From Anaerolineae bacterium (lineage in GTDB: Bacteria; Chloroflexota; Anaerolineae; DUEN01), in the NCBI GenBank assembly GCA_021159845.1, contig JAGHDS010000494.1:1-16590 (forward strand): 16,590 nucleotides of DNA, given 5' to 3'. Position numbers and translations under genes: made by a program. The notes under the pieces are model-generated. The model was not told where the DNA came from, did not search any database, and saw nothing but the letters and a program-made list of their open reading frames with translations. Shown piece after piece: positions 1 through 5,429 of the stretch (positions within the stretch are counted from its first letter, which is position 1; every line of letters begins with the position of its first letter).

Positions 1-1
1 C

Positions 2-292
2 CAGGTCGTGCTACGGTCGCGAGTAGCCCCCCGGCTTGTGTTGATCGACGTGTGGGGCGACGAGTTTGCAACACCTGAGCGGGTAAGAGAGCTCGCCAGC
101 GCGTTGCCTGGAGTGCCCACCATCTTGCTGGTAGGGACATTTGAGCGAGACGCTTACGCATCCCTGGCGGACCGGGTGACGGCGCTCATGGTTCGCCCTG
201 TACGGGTAGGAGAGGTCGTCCAACGCGTGCGTGCGCTGCTCCCGCCGCACGATGCCGCGCAACAAGACGACCAAGCCGGGATCATCGCATAA
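2..292 (+). CDS. Receiver-like (response regulator) domain protein, 5' end outside the window
   Basis: The frame is open to the left edge, so the N terminus and true start are probably missing; a GTG at 8 is the first possible internal start. The visible part looks like the second half of a CheY-type receiver domain. A hydrophobic strand ending in an aspartate (LVLIDVW) would be the phosphorylation site, a strand ending in threonine (TILLVGT) follows, and a strand ending in MVRPV precedes a last helix (VGEVVQRVRALL). The usual Lys-Pro of the fifth strand is Arg-Pro here, so phosphorylation chemistry may be altered or lost. No output domain follows; the protein ends about 15 residues after the receiver fold in a polar tail. 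It ends 12 nt before the next gene, whose ribosome binding site AAGGAG overlaps the stop codon, so the two are probably co-transcribed. The receiver assignment comes from the pattern alone. Confidence 0.6.
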   Translation, partial: QVVLRSRVAPRLVLIDVWGDEFATPERVRELASALPGVPTILLVGTFERDAYASLADRVTALMVRPVRVGEVVQRVRALLPPHDAAQQDDQAGIIA

Positions 293-304
293 GGAGCCTG
301 AGCG

Positions 305-871
305 ATGTTGGCATGGATCGCGGATCTCTTAACGTTCTCGCGCGTCATCATCTCCATCTGGCTGATCTGGCTGGGCGTTACTCAAGGCACCCGCGCCCTT
401 CCGCAGGCAGTGATCATCACGTTGCTTGCATGGGTGGGGGATTCGCTGGATGGATGGCTGGCGCGTCATGCCAGACGGCCAACGCGGCTGGGCAAATATG
501 ATTTCCCGATTGATGTACTATTAACATGGAGCACTCTAACGTATGTCACGTTGTGCGGCTTCCTACCCATGTGGCTGACAGCTCTGTATACGCTGCTGGC
601 CGGGATCACCGTAGCCGCTCTACAGCGGAAAGCGATCATGGTCCTCTTCATGAGGCCAATCGACTTGACCTGCGGCATGGTGGTCTTGACGGAAGTCCCC
701 GGCGTACGCTGGGTGGTAGCCGTCACATTGGCCGGGCTAGCTGTTGCCCAACGGCGCCGGCTACGCGACCGGATTCCGCGCTGGGTACGGGAGATGAAGG
801 AGACCCTGTCCTCGCTACAACAACGAGGAACACGCGATGCCGAGAACGGAACTACACCGACCAAGTTCTAA
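305..871 (+). CDS. CDP-alcohol phosphatidyltransferase family membrane protein
   Basis: This is an integral membrane enzyme of 188 aa, expected to transfer a phosphatidyl or related phospho group from a CDP-activated lipid to an alcohol (PgsA/PssA superfamily). The family motif is present: D46-SL-D49-G50-WL-A53-R54, eight residues, G63, then D66 and D70. In the classic motif three residues separate this glycine from the third aspartate; here there are only two (K64, Y65), while the Asp-Asp spacing is kept. An LTFSR sequence near residues 9-13 matches the usual N-terminal helix. Hydrophobic segments lie near residues 3-25, 33-47, 71-107, 111-130 and 133-148, followed by a basic, polar tail. 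The start ATG is preceded by AAGGAG at 291-296. The substrate (glycerol phosphate, inositol, serine or another alcohol) cannot be told from sequence. It follows a receiver-like gene in the same operon. Confidence 0.75.
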   Translation: MLAWIADLLTFSRVIISIWLIWLGVTQGTRALPQAVIITLLAWVGDSLDGWLARHARRPTRLGKYDFPIDVLLTWSTLTYVTLCGFLPMWLTALYTLLAGITVAALQRKAIMVLFMRPIDLTCGMVVLTEVPGVRWVVAVTLAGLAVAQRRRLRDRIPRWVREMKETLSSLQQRGTRDAENGTTPTKF

Positions 872-878
872 CACTTCA

Positions 879-921
879 CTTATGCTAATCTGATGTTCCG
901 CTTATGCAATCGTTGTATAGT
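879..921 (+). promoter_or_regulatory. Probable hsp20-1 promoter region with repeated CTTATGC element
   Basis: Two near copies of CTTATGC(T)AATC lie at 879-890 and 901-911, starting 22 bp apart. A -10-like TATAGT follows at 916-921. The 11-mer TCCGCTTATGC at 897-907 recurs at 2903-2913 ahead of hsp20-2. No good -35 hexamer is seen at 16-18 bp. Downstream in the leader is a small hairpin (CTGGC 945-949 with GCCAG 956-960) and then the strong Shine-Dalgarno stretch GGGAGGAGGTGAG before the ATG at 1009. There is no CIRCE-like dyad. Confidence 0.35.
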
Positions 922-1008
922 GTATGTCGGAAAAGGAAAGCACCCTGGCGCTGAAGCCAGATACGCTTGGTGTGTGGAAACCCTGGATCGGGGAGGAGGT
1001 GAGTCAAG

Positions 1009-1530
1009 ATGTCTGAGCTGATGAGGTGGGATCCTTTCCGCGATTTCATGAGCTTGCGCAATGCCGTTGATCGGCTGTTCGAGGATGCTTTCGTAATGCC
1101 GAGTCATCTGCTAGCTCCGACGACTGGATGGACGCTGGCGCTGGACCTGGCCGAGGATGAAAATGGCTTCGTGGTGAAGGCTGCTATCCCAGGCGTCAAG
1201 CCGGAAGACCTGGATGTCAGCCTGACCGATGACGTGCTAACCATCCGTGGCGAGATCAAGGCGGATGAGGAGATCAAGGAGGATCAATATCATCTGCGCG
1301 AGCGCCGCTATGGTACCTTCGCTCGTTCGGTCCGGCTTCCGGCCCCAGTGGATGCGGAGCACGTCGAGGCGACTTACGAGAACGGTATCCTGACCCTGCG
1401 CATCCCGAAGGCTGAGCAGGTCCGACCGAAGAAGATCACGATCCAGACTCGGCCGATGATCGAGGGTCAGGCATCCGAGGTTAAGGAAGCCCAGCACGAC
1501 GAGAAGAAGAACGAGAAGGTGACTGCCTGA
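1009..1530 (+). CDS. hsp20: Small heat shock protein, Hsp20/alpha-crystallin family (copy 1)
   Basis: This is an ATP-independent holdase chaperone of 173 aa that binds unfolding proteins in the cytoplasm as oligomers. The N-terminal arm is MRWDPFRDFMSLRNAVDRLF (residues 5-24), the usual opening of bacterial Hsp20s. The alpha-crystallin domain runs from about residue 43 to 137, with the conserved AAIPGVKPEDLDV and NGILTLRIPKAE segments near 58-70 and 125-136. The I-x-I anchor is ITI at 143-145. A charged tail rich in Lys and Glu follows. The ATG is preceded by a very strong GGGAGGAGGTGAG site. It is the first of three hsp20 genes in this window. Its N terminus aligns position by position with copy 2 (MSELMRWDPFRD against MTEIMRWDPYRD), so the two are recent paralogues. 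A terminator directly after the gene makes it probably monocistronic. Heat induction is expected for the family but not shown. Confidence 0.93.
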   Translation: MSELMRWDPFRDFMSLRNAVDRLFEDAFVMPSHLLAPTTGWTLALDLAEDENGFVVKAAIPGVKPEDLDVSLTDDVLTIRGEIKADEEIKEDQYHLRERRYGTFARSVRLPAPVDAEHVEATYENGILTLRIPKAEQVRPKKITIQTRPMIEGQASEVKEAQHDEKKNEKVTA

Positions 1531-1556
1531 TCGACTGGCTGGTAGCAGTCATTGGG

Positions 1557-1591
1557 GCGGGAGCGGGTAGGTGACCTGCTCCCGCTCTTTT
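1557..1591 (+). terminator. Rho-independent terminator of hsp20-1
   Basis: The arms GCGGGAGC (1557-1564) and GCTCCCGC (1578-1585) pair over 8 bp. An inner AGGT/ACCT helix sits in the loop, and TCTTTT follows at 1586-1591. It starts 26 bp after the stop codon of hsp20-1. Confidence 0.85.
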
Positions 1592-1613
1592 CGTGATAGG
1601 AGACCAAACGCTT

Positions 1614-1640
1614 GCGCGATCGAATATGGGACGATCGCGC
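1614..1640. repeat. Perfect 9-bp inverted repeat upstream of the double thioredoxin gene
   Basis: GCGCGATCG (1614-1622) and CGATCGCGC (1632-1640) are exact reverse complements separated by 9 bp. It lies in the 136-bp gap between the hsp20-1 terminator and the thioredoxin gene. No T run follows, so it is not a terminator; an operator or a leader hairpin is possible. Confidence 0.6.
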
Positions 1641-1648
1641 CTCACTGA

Positions 1649-1664
1649 AACCACGATCGTGGTT
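1649..1664. promoter_or_regulatory. Perfect 16-bp palindrome, candidate operator
   Basis: AACCACGATCGTGGTT is its own reverse complement over all 16 bases and has no spacer. It lies 64 bp before the thioredoxin start and 8 bp after the preceding inverted repeat, sharing its CGATCG core. This is typical geometry for a dimeric repressor or activator site. The cognate regulator is unknown. Confidence 0.45.
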
Positions 1665-1672
1665 AGGGCATG

Positions 1673-1701
1673 GCTGCCCCAGGCTCAGGCTGGGTAGCAG
1701 C
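1673..1701 (+). other. Leader hairpin before the thioredoxin gene
   Basis: GCTG (1673-1676) pairs with CAGC (1698-1701), and inside it CCCAG (1678-1682) pairs with CTGGG (1690-1694), giving a 9-bp interrupted stem. It ends 17 nt before the GGAGGTG ribosome binding site at 1719-1725. No U tract follows, so termination is unlikely; an effect on mRNA stability or translation is possible. Confidence 0.35.
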
Positions 1702-1727
1702 AAGCGGAAATCGACATTGGAGGTGCC

Positions 1728-2513
1728 ATGTTCGACACACCCATTCACACGAGCGAGCAGAGCATCGATCGCGTGCTCAACGCGGGGCTGCCGGTCATGC
1801 TGGTTTTTTGGCGAGATCATTGCTCGCCCTGTCGCCAGCTCGACCCGATTCTGGATCGCCTGGCCCGCGCGTACGCGAACAAAGTGCTCATCGCTAAAGT
1901 CAACATCACGGATAACGCGAATCTGACGCGGCGCTACAACATATCCGAGATCCCCAGCATCGTATTTATCAGGAATGGCCAGATCAAGGCCCGGGCGGTG
2001 GGCGCAGCATCGGAGAGTTCCCTGCGTGCCTGGCTGGACTACCTGACGCGAGGTGGCGCGCGGCCTGCGCAACCGTCGGGTCCCAGCATCCCGCTGGATG
2101 GGAGACCGCATACGGCCGGGTTCCCTCGCAATGGTCATCGGCCGTCACAGGAGGCGACGAGGGAATCGCGCCGGGCGTCGACGGGAGGACGATCGATCAT
2201 CCTGACCGACGCCAACTTCGACCAGGTGATCACGACGAGCTCTGTGCCTGTCCTGGTGGACTTCTGGGCCGATTGGTGTGGCCCGTGTCACATGATCGCT
2301 CCGACGATCGAGCAGTTGGCCCGGGAGTTCGATGGCCGACTGGTCGTCGGGCGATTGGATGTGGATGCGAACCCACGCACAGCGCAACGGTTCGGCATTA
2401 TGAGCATACCTACGCTGCTCATCTTTGACCACGGTCAGGTCGTGGACAAGATGATAGGTGCCCTGCCCGCTCATGCAATCCGGCAGCGCGTTGCCCGGTT
2501 CGTGAAGTCATGA
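1728..2513 (+). CDS. Tandem two-domain thioredoxin
   Basis: This 261-aa protein has two complete thioredoxin folds. Domain 1 (about 1-107) carries the redox pair as CSPC (Cys32, Cys35) in the setting FWRDHCSPC and the cis-proline as IPS (Pro76). Domain 2 (about 155-261) has the canonical WCGPC (Cys184, Cys187) in DFWADWCGPC and the cis-proline IPT (Pro228). A Pro/Arg/Ser-rich linker of about 45 residues (110-154) joins them and looks disordered. No signal peptide or membrane segment is seen, so it is probably a cytoplasmic dithiol-disulfide oxidoreductase or a redox partner of chaperones. Domain 1 has His instead of the Trp before the first cysteine and Ser-Pro instead of Gly-Pro, which should shift its redox potential. 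The ATG follows GGAGGTG by three bases. It stands between hsp20 copies and 18 bp before DUF2905, probably as a two-gene transcript. Confidence 0.9.
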   Translation: MFDTPIHTSEQSIDRVLNAGLPVMLVFWRDHCSPCRQLDPILDRLARAYANKVLIAKVNITDNANLTRRYNISEIPSIVFIRNGQIKARAVGAASESSLRAWLDYLTRGGARPAQPSGPSIPLDGRPHTAGFPRNGHRPSQEATRESRRASTGGRSIILTDANFDQVITTSSVPVLVDFWADWCGPCHMIAPTIEQLAREFDGRLVVGRLDVDANPRTAQRFGIMSIPTLLIFDHGQVVDKMIGALPAHAIRQRVARFVKS

Positions 2514-2531
2514 GATCATGAGGTGGTGGAT

Positions 2532-2756
2532 ATGCTGAATGAGATGGGGCGATGGCTGATCTTCATGGGCGGTCTGTTGATATTGCTAGGAGCAGTATTC
2601 CTACTGATCGGCCGCGTGCCTGGCTTGGGGCGGCTACCCGGAGATATCCTGATCCAGAGGAAGCATTTCACGTTCTATGCCCCGCTAGGCACCATGTTGG
2701 TGTTGAGCATCGTGCTAACGGTACTGCTCAACATTCTAACCCGGCTCATCCGATAA
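2532..2756 (+). CDS. Small DUF2905-family membrane protein
   Basis: This 74-aa protein has two transmembrane segments: one near residues 7-26 (WLIFMGGLLILLGAVFLLIG), and one near 46-71. The loop between them holds GLGRLPGDI followed by FTFYAPLGT, which is the signature of the DUF2905 family. The family's function is unknown. I chose the ATG at 2532 over the GTG codons at 2523 and 2526 because GAGGTGG (2520-2526) is then a well-spaced ribosome binding site. It begins 18 bp after the thioredoxin gene and ends before a terminator, so it is probably co-transcribed with the double thioredoxin. Several upstream start codons in frame leave a small uncertainty of up to three residues. Confidence 0.85.
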   Translation: MLNEMGRWLIFMGGLLILLGAVFLLIGRVPGLGRLPGDILIQRKHFTFYAPLGTMLVLSIVLTVLLNILTRLIR

Positions 2757-2811
2757 GCTACCATCAGGCCGGACATGTCACGGCCGCCTTCAGGCGTTTC
2801 TCATTAGCCTG

Positions 2812-2833
2812 CGGGGGTTGGTCCCCCGATTTT
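2812..2833 (+). terminator. Terminator after the DUF2905 gene
   Basis: CGGGGG (2812-2817), loop TTGGT, CCCCCG (2823-2828), then ATTTT (2829-2833). A second hairpin lies just before it, CGCC-TTCA-GGCG at 2785-2796 followed by TTT, so the two may work in tandem. Confidence 0.75.
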
Positions 2834-2894
2834 GCCCGTGGTGGCACACGCCGATAGCCTCCTCGGGTGCTCTCTAACACACGACAAATATTCG

Positions 2895-2913
2895 TCTTAC
2901 GCTCCGCTTATGC
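2895..2913 (+). promoter_or_regulatory. Candidate hsp20-2 upstream element shared with hsp20-1
   Basis: CTTACGC (2895-2901) and CTTATGC (2907-2913) lie 12 bp apart. The 11-mer TCCGCTTATGC (2903-2913) is identical to 897-907 ahead of hsp20-1. Between here and the gene are a TAAAGT at 2936-2941 that could be a weak -10 and a palindrome ATCACGTGAT at 2968-2977. The rest of 2834-3046 holds no gene that I can support. Confidence 0.3.
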
Positions 2914-3046
2914 GCCCATAGGAAAATGTACTTGATAAAGTATGCGAATACCCTCTTGTCTTAGGGAATCACGTGATGACTGATGATGGGCAGAGATAGA
3001 GATGAACGACATGGGTGGGACGTCGTGACGGGAGGAGGTGATCATG

Positions 3047-3595
3047 ATGACGGAGATCATGCGGTGGGATCCTTATCGGGACATCATGACTATGCGAGAG
3101 GCAATGGATCGCCTCTTCGAGGAAGCTTTTGTCCCTGCCAGGAGCATGTGGTTCGACTGGTCGACCTGGCCCGCGATGACAGGCGCCTGGCGGTGGGGGG
3201 ATAACCTGCCGGTCGACATGTACGAGACGGACGATGCGGTCGTCGTTAAGGCCGCACTGCCGGGCGTCCACGAGGATGACATCGACATTGAGGAACGCGA
3301 TGGCGTGCTCACGATCAAGGCCGAGAGCAAGGCTGAGGATGAGCACGACGAGTACGGATGGCATATTCGCGAGCGCCGCTATGGCATGTGGCAGCGCAGT
3401 CTGCGCCTTCCCACCGAGGTGAAGGCCGATAAGGCCAAAGCGGAACTCAGCGATGGCATCTTGACCATTACGCTTCCCAAAGTGCGCGCAGGGAAGCCCC
3501 TGGTGAACAAGATCAAAGTGAACCGAATCCTACCAAAGATCCGGTTACCGAAGATCGGGAAGAAAGAACACGAGATCCCGGTCGTTGAGCGGTAA
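3047..3595 (+). CDS. hsp20: Small heat shock protein, Hsp20/alpha-crystallin family (copy 2)
   Basis: This is a holdase chaperone of 182 aa. The N-terminal arm MTEIMRWDPYRDIMTMREAM matches copy 1. A Trp-rich insert follows (residues 35-50, WFDWSTWPAMTGAWRW). The alpha-crystallin domain spans about 53-147, with KAALPGVHEDDIDI at 68-81 and DGILTITLPKV at 136-146. The I-x-I-type anchor is IKV at 156-158, followed by a basic tail in which LPKI occurs twice (162-170). In-frame starts exist at GTG 3038 and ATG 3044. I prefer ATG 3047 because it aligns exactly with copy 1 and leaves a proper gap after the GGAGGAGGTG site (3031-3040), which would otherwise overlap the start codon. The gene has its own upstream region and is followed by a weak terminator and then copy 3. 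Confidence 0.92.
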   Translation: MTEIMRWDPYRDIMTMREAMDRLFEEAFVPARSMWFDWSTWPAMTGAWRWGDNLPVDMYETDDAVVVKAALPGVHEDDIDIEERDGVLTIKAESKAEDEHDEYGWHIRERRYGMWQRSLRLPTEVKADKAKAELSDGILTITLPKVRAGKPLVNKIKVNRILPKIRLPKIGKKEHEIPVVER

Positions 3596-3637
3596 CGGGC
3601 ATCCGAGGTCATCGCCCGGGGCTGCCCGTCTCTTTCT
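3595..3637 (+). terminator. Weak terminator-like hairpin between hsp20-2 and hsp20-3
   Basis: ACGGGCA (3595-3601) and TGCCCGT (3623-3629) pair over 7 bp around a 21-nt loop. The following tract CTCTTTCT is only partly T. It probably allows read-through into hsp20-3, which has no clear promoter of its own in the 83-bp gap. Confidence 0.5.
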
Positions 3638-3678
3638 AGCCCTGGGCGCTACCCATGACGAAAAGGAGAGGAGACCCC

Positions 3679-4110
3679 ATGGCAGATACGTTCCATGATG
3701 ATGTCATGTCACTGCGCGACGCGATGAACGAGCTACTAGAGAGGAGCTTTGTCGGCCCTCGTGCTCGGGCGTGGGAGCGCGACCGGGTCTATCAGCTCCC
3801 CATCGATGCATGGATGACTGACGAAGCACTGGTAATCAAGGCCAACTTGCCTGGGGCCGAACCCGATCAGGTGGAGATCACATTGGAGGGGGACACCCTC
3901 ACCATCAGCACCGAGATTCCCAAGCCGGAACCGCCCGGCCGGGTAATCGTGCTAGAGCGGCCTTACGGCAAGTTAGCTCGGACGCTGACGCTGAACATCC
4001 CGATCCAGGCGGATAAGATCGACGCCGTATTTAAGAACGGTGTGCTGACGCTGACGTTGCCCAAAGCGGAGCAACTCAAGCGTCGCACCATCCAAGTTCG
4101 CACAACGTAA
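3679..4110 (+). CDS. hsp20: Small heat shock protein, Hsp20/alpha-crystallin family (copy 3)
   Basis: This is a divergent holdase of 143 aa. The N-terminal arm is shorter and lacks the WDP motif seen in copies 1 and 2, but keeps the amphipathic DDVMSLRDAMNELLERSF (residues 7-24). The alpha-crystallin domain spans about 39-132, with IKANLPGAEPDQVEI at 53-67 and NGVLTLTLPKAEQL at 120-133. The anchor is IQV at 138-140 and there is almost no tail. An upstream ATG at 3655 is in frame, but the GGAGAGGAG site at 3665-3673 fits the ATG at 3679, so the latter was chosen. The clear difference from the other copies suggests an older duplication or a separate origin, perhaps allowing hetero-oligomers. 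It ends in front of a very strong terminator and faces the oxidoreductase gene on the other strand. Confidence 0.92.
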   Translation: MADTFHDDVMSLRDAMNELLERSFVGPRARAWERDRVYQLPIDAWMTDEALVIKANLPGAEPDQVEITLEGDTLTISTEIPKPEPPGRVIVLERPYGKLARTLTLNIPIQADKIDAVFKNGVLTLTLPKAEQLKRRTIQVRTT

Positions 4111-4121
4111 CGGTTGCTTGG

Positions 4122-4164
4122 ACGATCGGGGGACGAGGCCACATCCCGTCCCCCGATCGTTTTT
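4122..4164 (+). terminator. Strong rho-independent terminator of the hsp20 block
   Basis: A perfect 14-bp stem is formed by ACGATCGGGGGACG (4122-4135) and CGTCCCCCGATCGT (4147-4160) around an 11-nt loop, followed by TTTT (4161-4164). On the other strand no T run follows, so it acts for plus-strand transcripts only. Confidence 0.93.
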
Positions 4165-4195
4165 GGCTCTGCCCCAGCCGAACGGCCGAAGCACC

Positions 4196-5284
4196 CTAAC
4201 CGGCTTTCAAGGATGCCCTCAGGGGCGGTGGTCCATCATAATACGGATCCTCTGGCGCGATGGGCAACGCGACGCGCTCCCCTGTCATCGCCGACTTGTA
4301 GATGGCGGTTAACACCTCATGGGTCGGACGGATGGCCTCGACGGAGACTGGAGGCCGACGGCCTTCCCGGACGGACGCCACGAAATCGGCGATCTGCCCT
4401 TCATGGTCCTCCACCTGCTCCTCCAGACGAAGTGAATTCAGTGCGGCCTCGATCTCCGCCTTCCGCTCGGGTGACTCAGACTGGAAACTCCACGGCAGCC
4501 CGTAGGGATCATAAGGCCGCTGATGCGACGTGGCCGTGCAGTGCTGAAAGATGAACCGGCACTGGCTCAAGTTCTCGTGGTTGCACGAGGTCGCGTAGAT
4601 GCTCCCCAGAGCGCCGCTGGAGAACCGCAGTGCGATGCTGGCCACATCCTCGACTTCAATCTGATGGCAGAGTGTCGCCGTCTCAGCCGACAGGTGATCA
4701 ACCGGACCAGCCAGAGCCAACAACGCGTCGATGCCATGAATCGCCAGCGTCGTCAGAGCGCCGCCAAGCTCCGTCGCCCACTTACCACGCCAGGGCACGC
4801 TGTAGTAAGCGTCATCTCGATGCCAAAGCACAGCGATGTCCGCCATGATGAGGTCGCCCGTGAGCCCCGACGAGATCAGATGCCGTAAGCCGCGAAACAT
4901 GCGCCCATAGCGGTATTGGAAAACGCAGTTCAACGGGCCGCCATACTCCGCTTCTAGCTGGGCCAGCTGGTCCAGTTGCCGCAATGAGCCCACAAGGGGC
5001 TTCTCACAGAGAACGGCCTTGCCCGCGCGTAGGGCGTCGGCGCTGATGGCGAAATGTGTGGACGACGGTGTGCAAACGCTGACGACGCGGACATCATCCC
5101 GTTCCAGCAGCCGGCGGTAATCCGTGTAAGCGGTTGCCCCTACCTCCGCAGCGAACTGACGCGCTCTGTCCTCGATGACGTCACACACCGCGACGATGCG
5201 CACATCCTGATCCGCTAACCGCGCATAGGCCCGCGCGTGCGCATGTGCGATCCCTCCTGTTCCGACGATGCCAACCCCGATCAC
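4196..5284 (-). CDS. Gfo/Idh/MocA family NAD(P)-dependent oxidoreductase
   Basis: This is a cytoplasmic dehydrogenase of 362 aa, a usual length for the family, which oxidises or reduces sugars, inositols and related polyols. The N-terminal Rossmann domain (about 1-119) opens with GIVGTGGIAHAH (GxGxxA/G-type nucleotide loop, residues 5-16) and includes CEKP at 93-96, whose lysine is the family's catalytic/cofactor residue. The C-terminal domain has GGALTTLAIHGID (174-186), with His183 and Asp186 in the active-site positions. The start is GTG at 5284, preceded by GGAGGGG; no better ATG is near. It is a single gene with its own candidate promoter. The neighbours, hsp20 and nrdJ, give no clue to the substrate, so only the family can be named. 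Confidence 0.88.
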   Translation of the reverse strand: MIGVGIVGTGGIAHAHARAYARLADQDVRIVAVCDVIEDRARQFAAEVGATAYTDYRRLLERDDVRVVSVCTPSSTHFAISADALRAGKAVLCEKPLVGSLRQLDQLAQLEAEYGGPLNCVFQYRYGRMFRGLRHLISSGLTGDLIMADIAVLWHRDDAYYSVPWRGKWATELGGALTTLAIHGIDALLALAGPVDHLSAETATLCHQIEVEDVASIALRFSSGALGSIYATSCNHENLSQCRFIFQHCTATSHQRPYDPYGLPWSFQSESPERKAEIEAALNSLRLEEQVEDHEGQIADFVASVREGRRPPVSVEAIRPTHEVLTAIYKSAMTGERVALPIAPEDPYYDGPPPLRASLKAG

Positions 5285-5349
5285 TGTCCCCTCCAGATGA
5301 CAAGTCTTTGCCCAGTGCTACCCGATCGAGTCATCCGTCCTGCTCGCGA

Positions 5350-5381
5350 ACAGGGGCCGGGCATTCATCCGGCCCCCCTGT
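5350..5381 (-). terminator. Hairpin downstream of nrdJ, possible terminator
   Basis: The arms ACAGG plus GGCCGG (5350-5360) and CCGGCC plus CCTGT (5369-5374, 5377-5381) form an 11-bp stem with a 2-nt bulge. On the minus strand no clear T run follows (TCGCGAGC), so termination may be inefficient. It also overlaps the expected start of the oxidoreductase mRNA. Confidence 0.45.
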
Positions 5382-5390
5382 ATTCTACCA
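5382..5390 (-). promoter_or_regulatory. Extended -10 promoter candidate for the oxidoreductase
   Basis: Read on the minus strand it is TGGTAGAAT: a TGn extension plus TAGAAT, one mismatch from TATAAT. There is no good -35 box, which extended -10 promoters can do without. It lies 98 bp before the GTG start. Two other minus-strand candidates in this window (8839-8847 and 14753-14761) share the TGGTA beginning. Confidence 0.35.
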
Positions 5391-5429
5391 ATGAGGATCA
5401 GGCACCCCAGGCACCCATCGTGGGCGCGA

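Noticed and set aside
1614..4160. Frequent CGATCG as a HIP1-like genomic repeat
   Set aside because: The flanks vary and the full GCGATCGC octamer is not repeated; consistent with chance in GC-rich DNA except in the inverted-repeat cluster.
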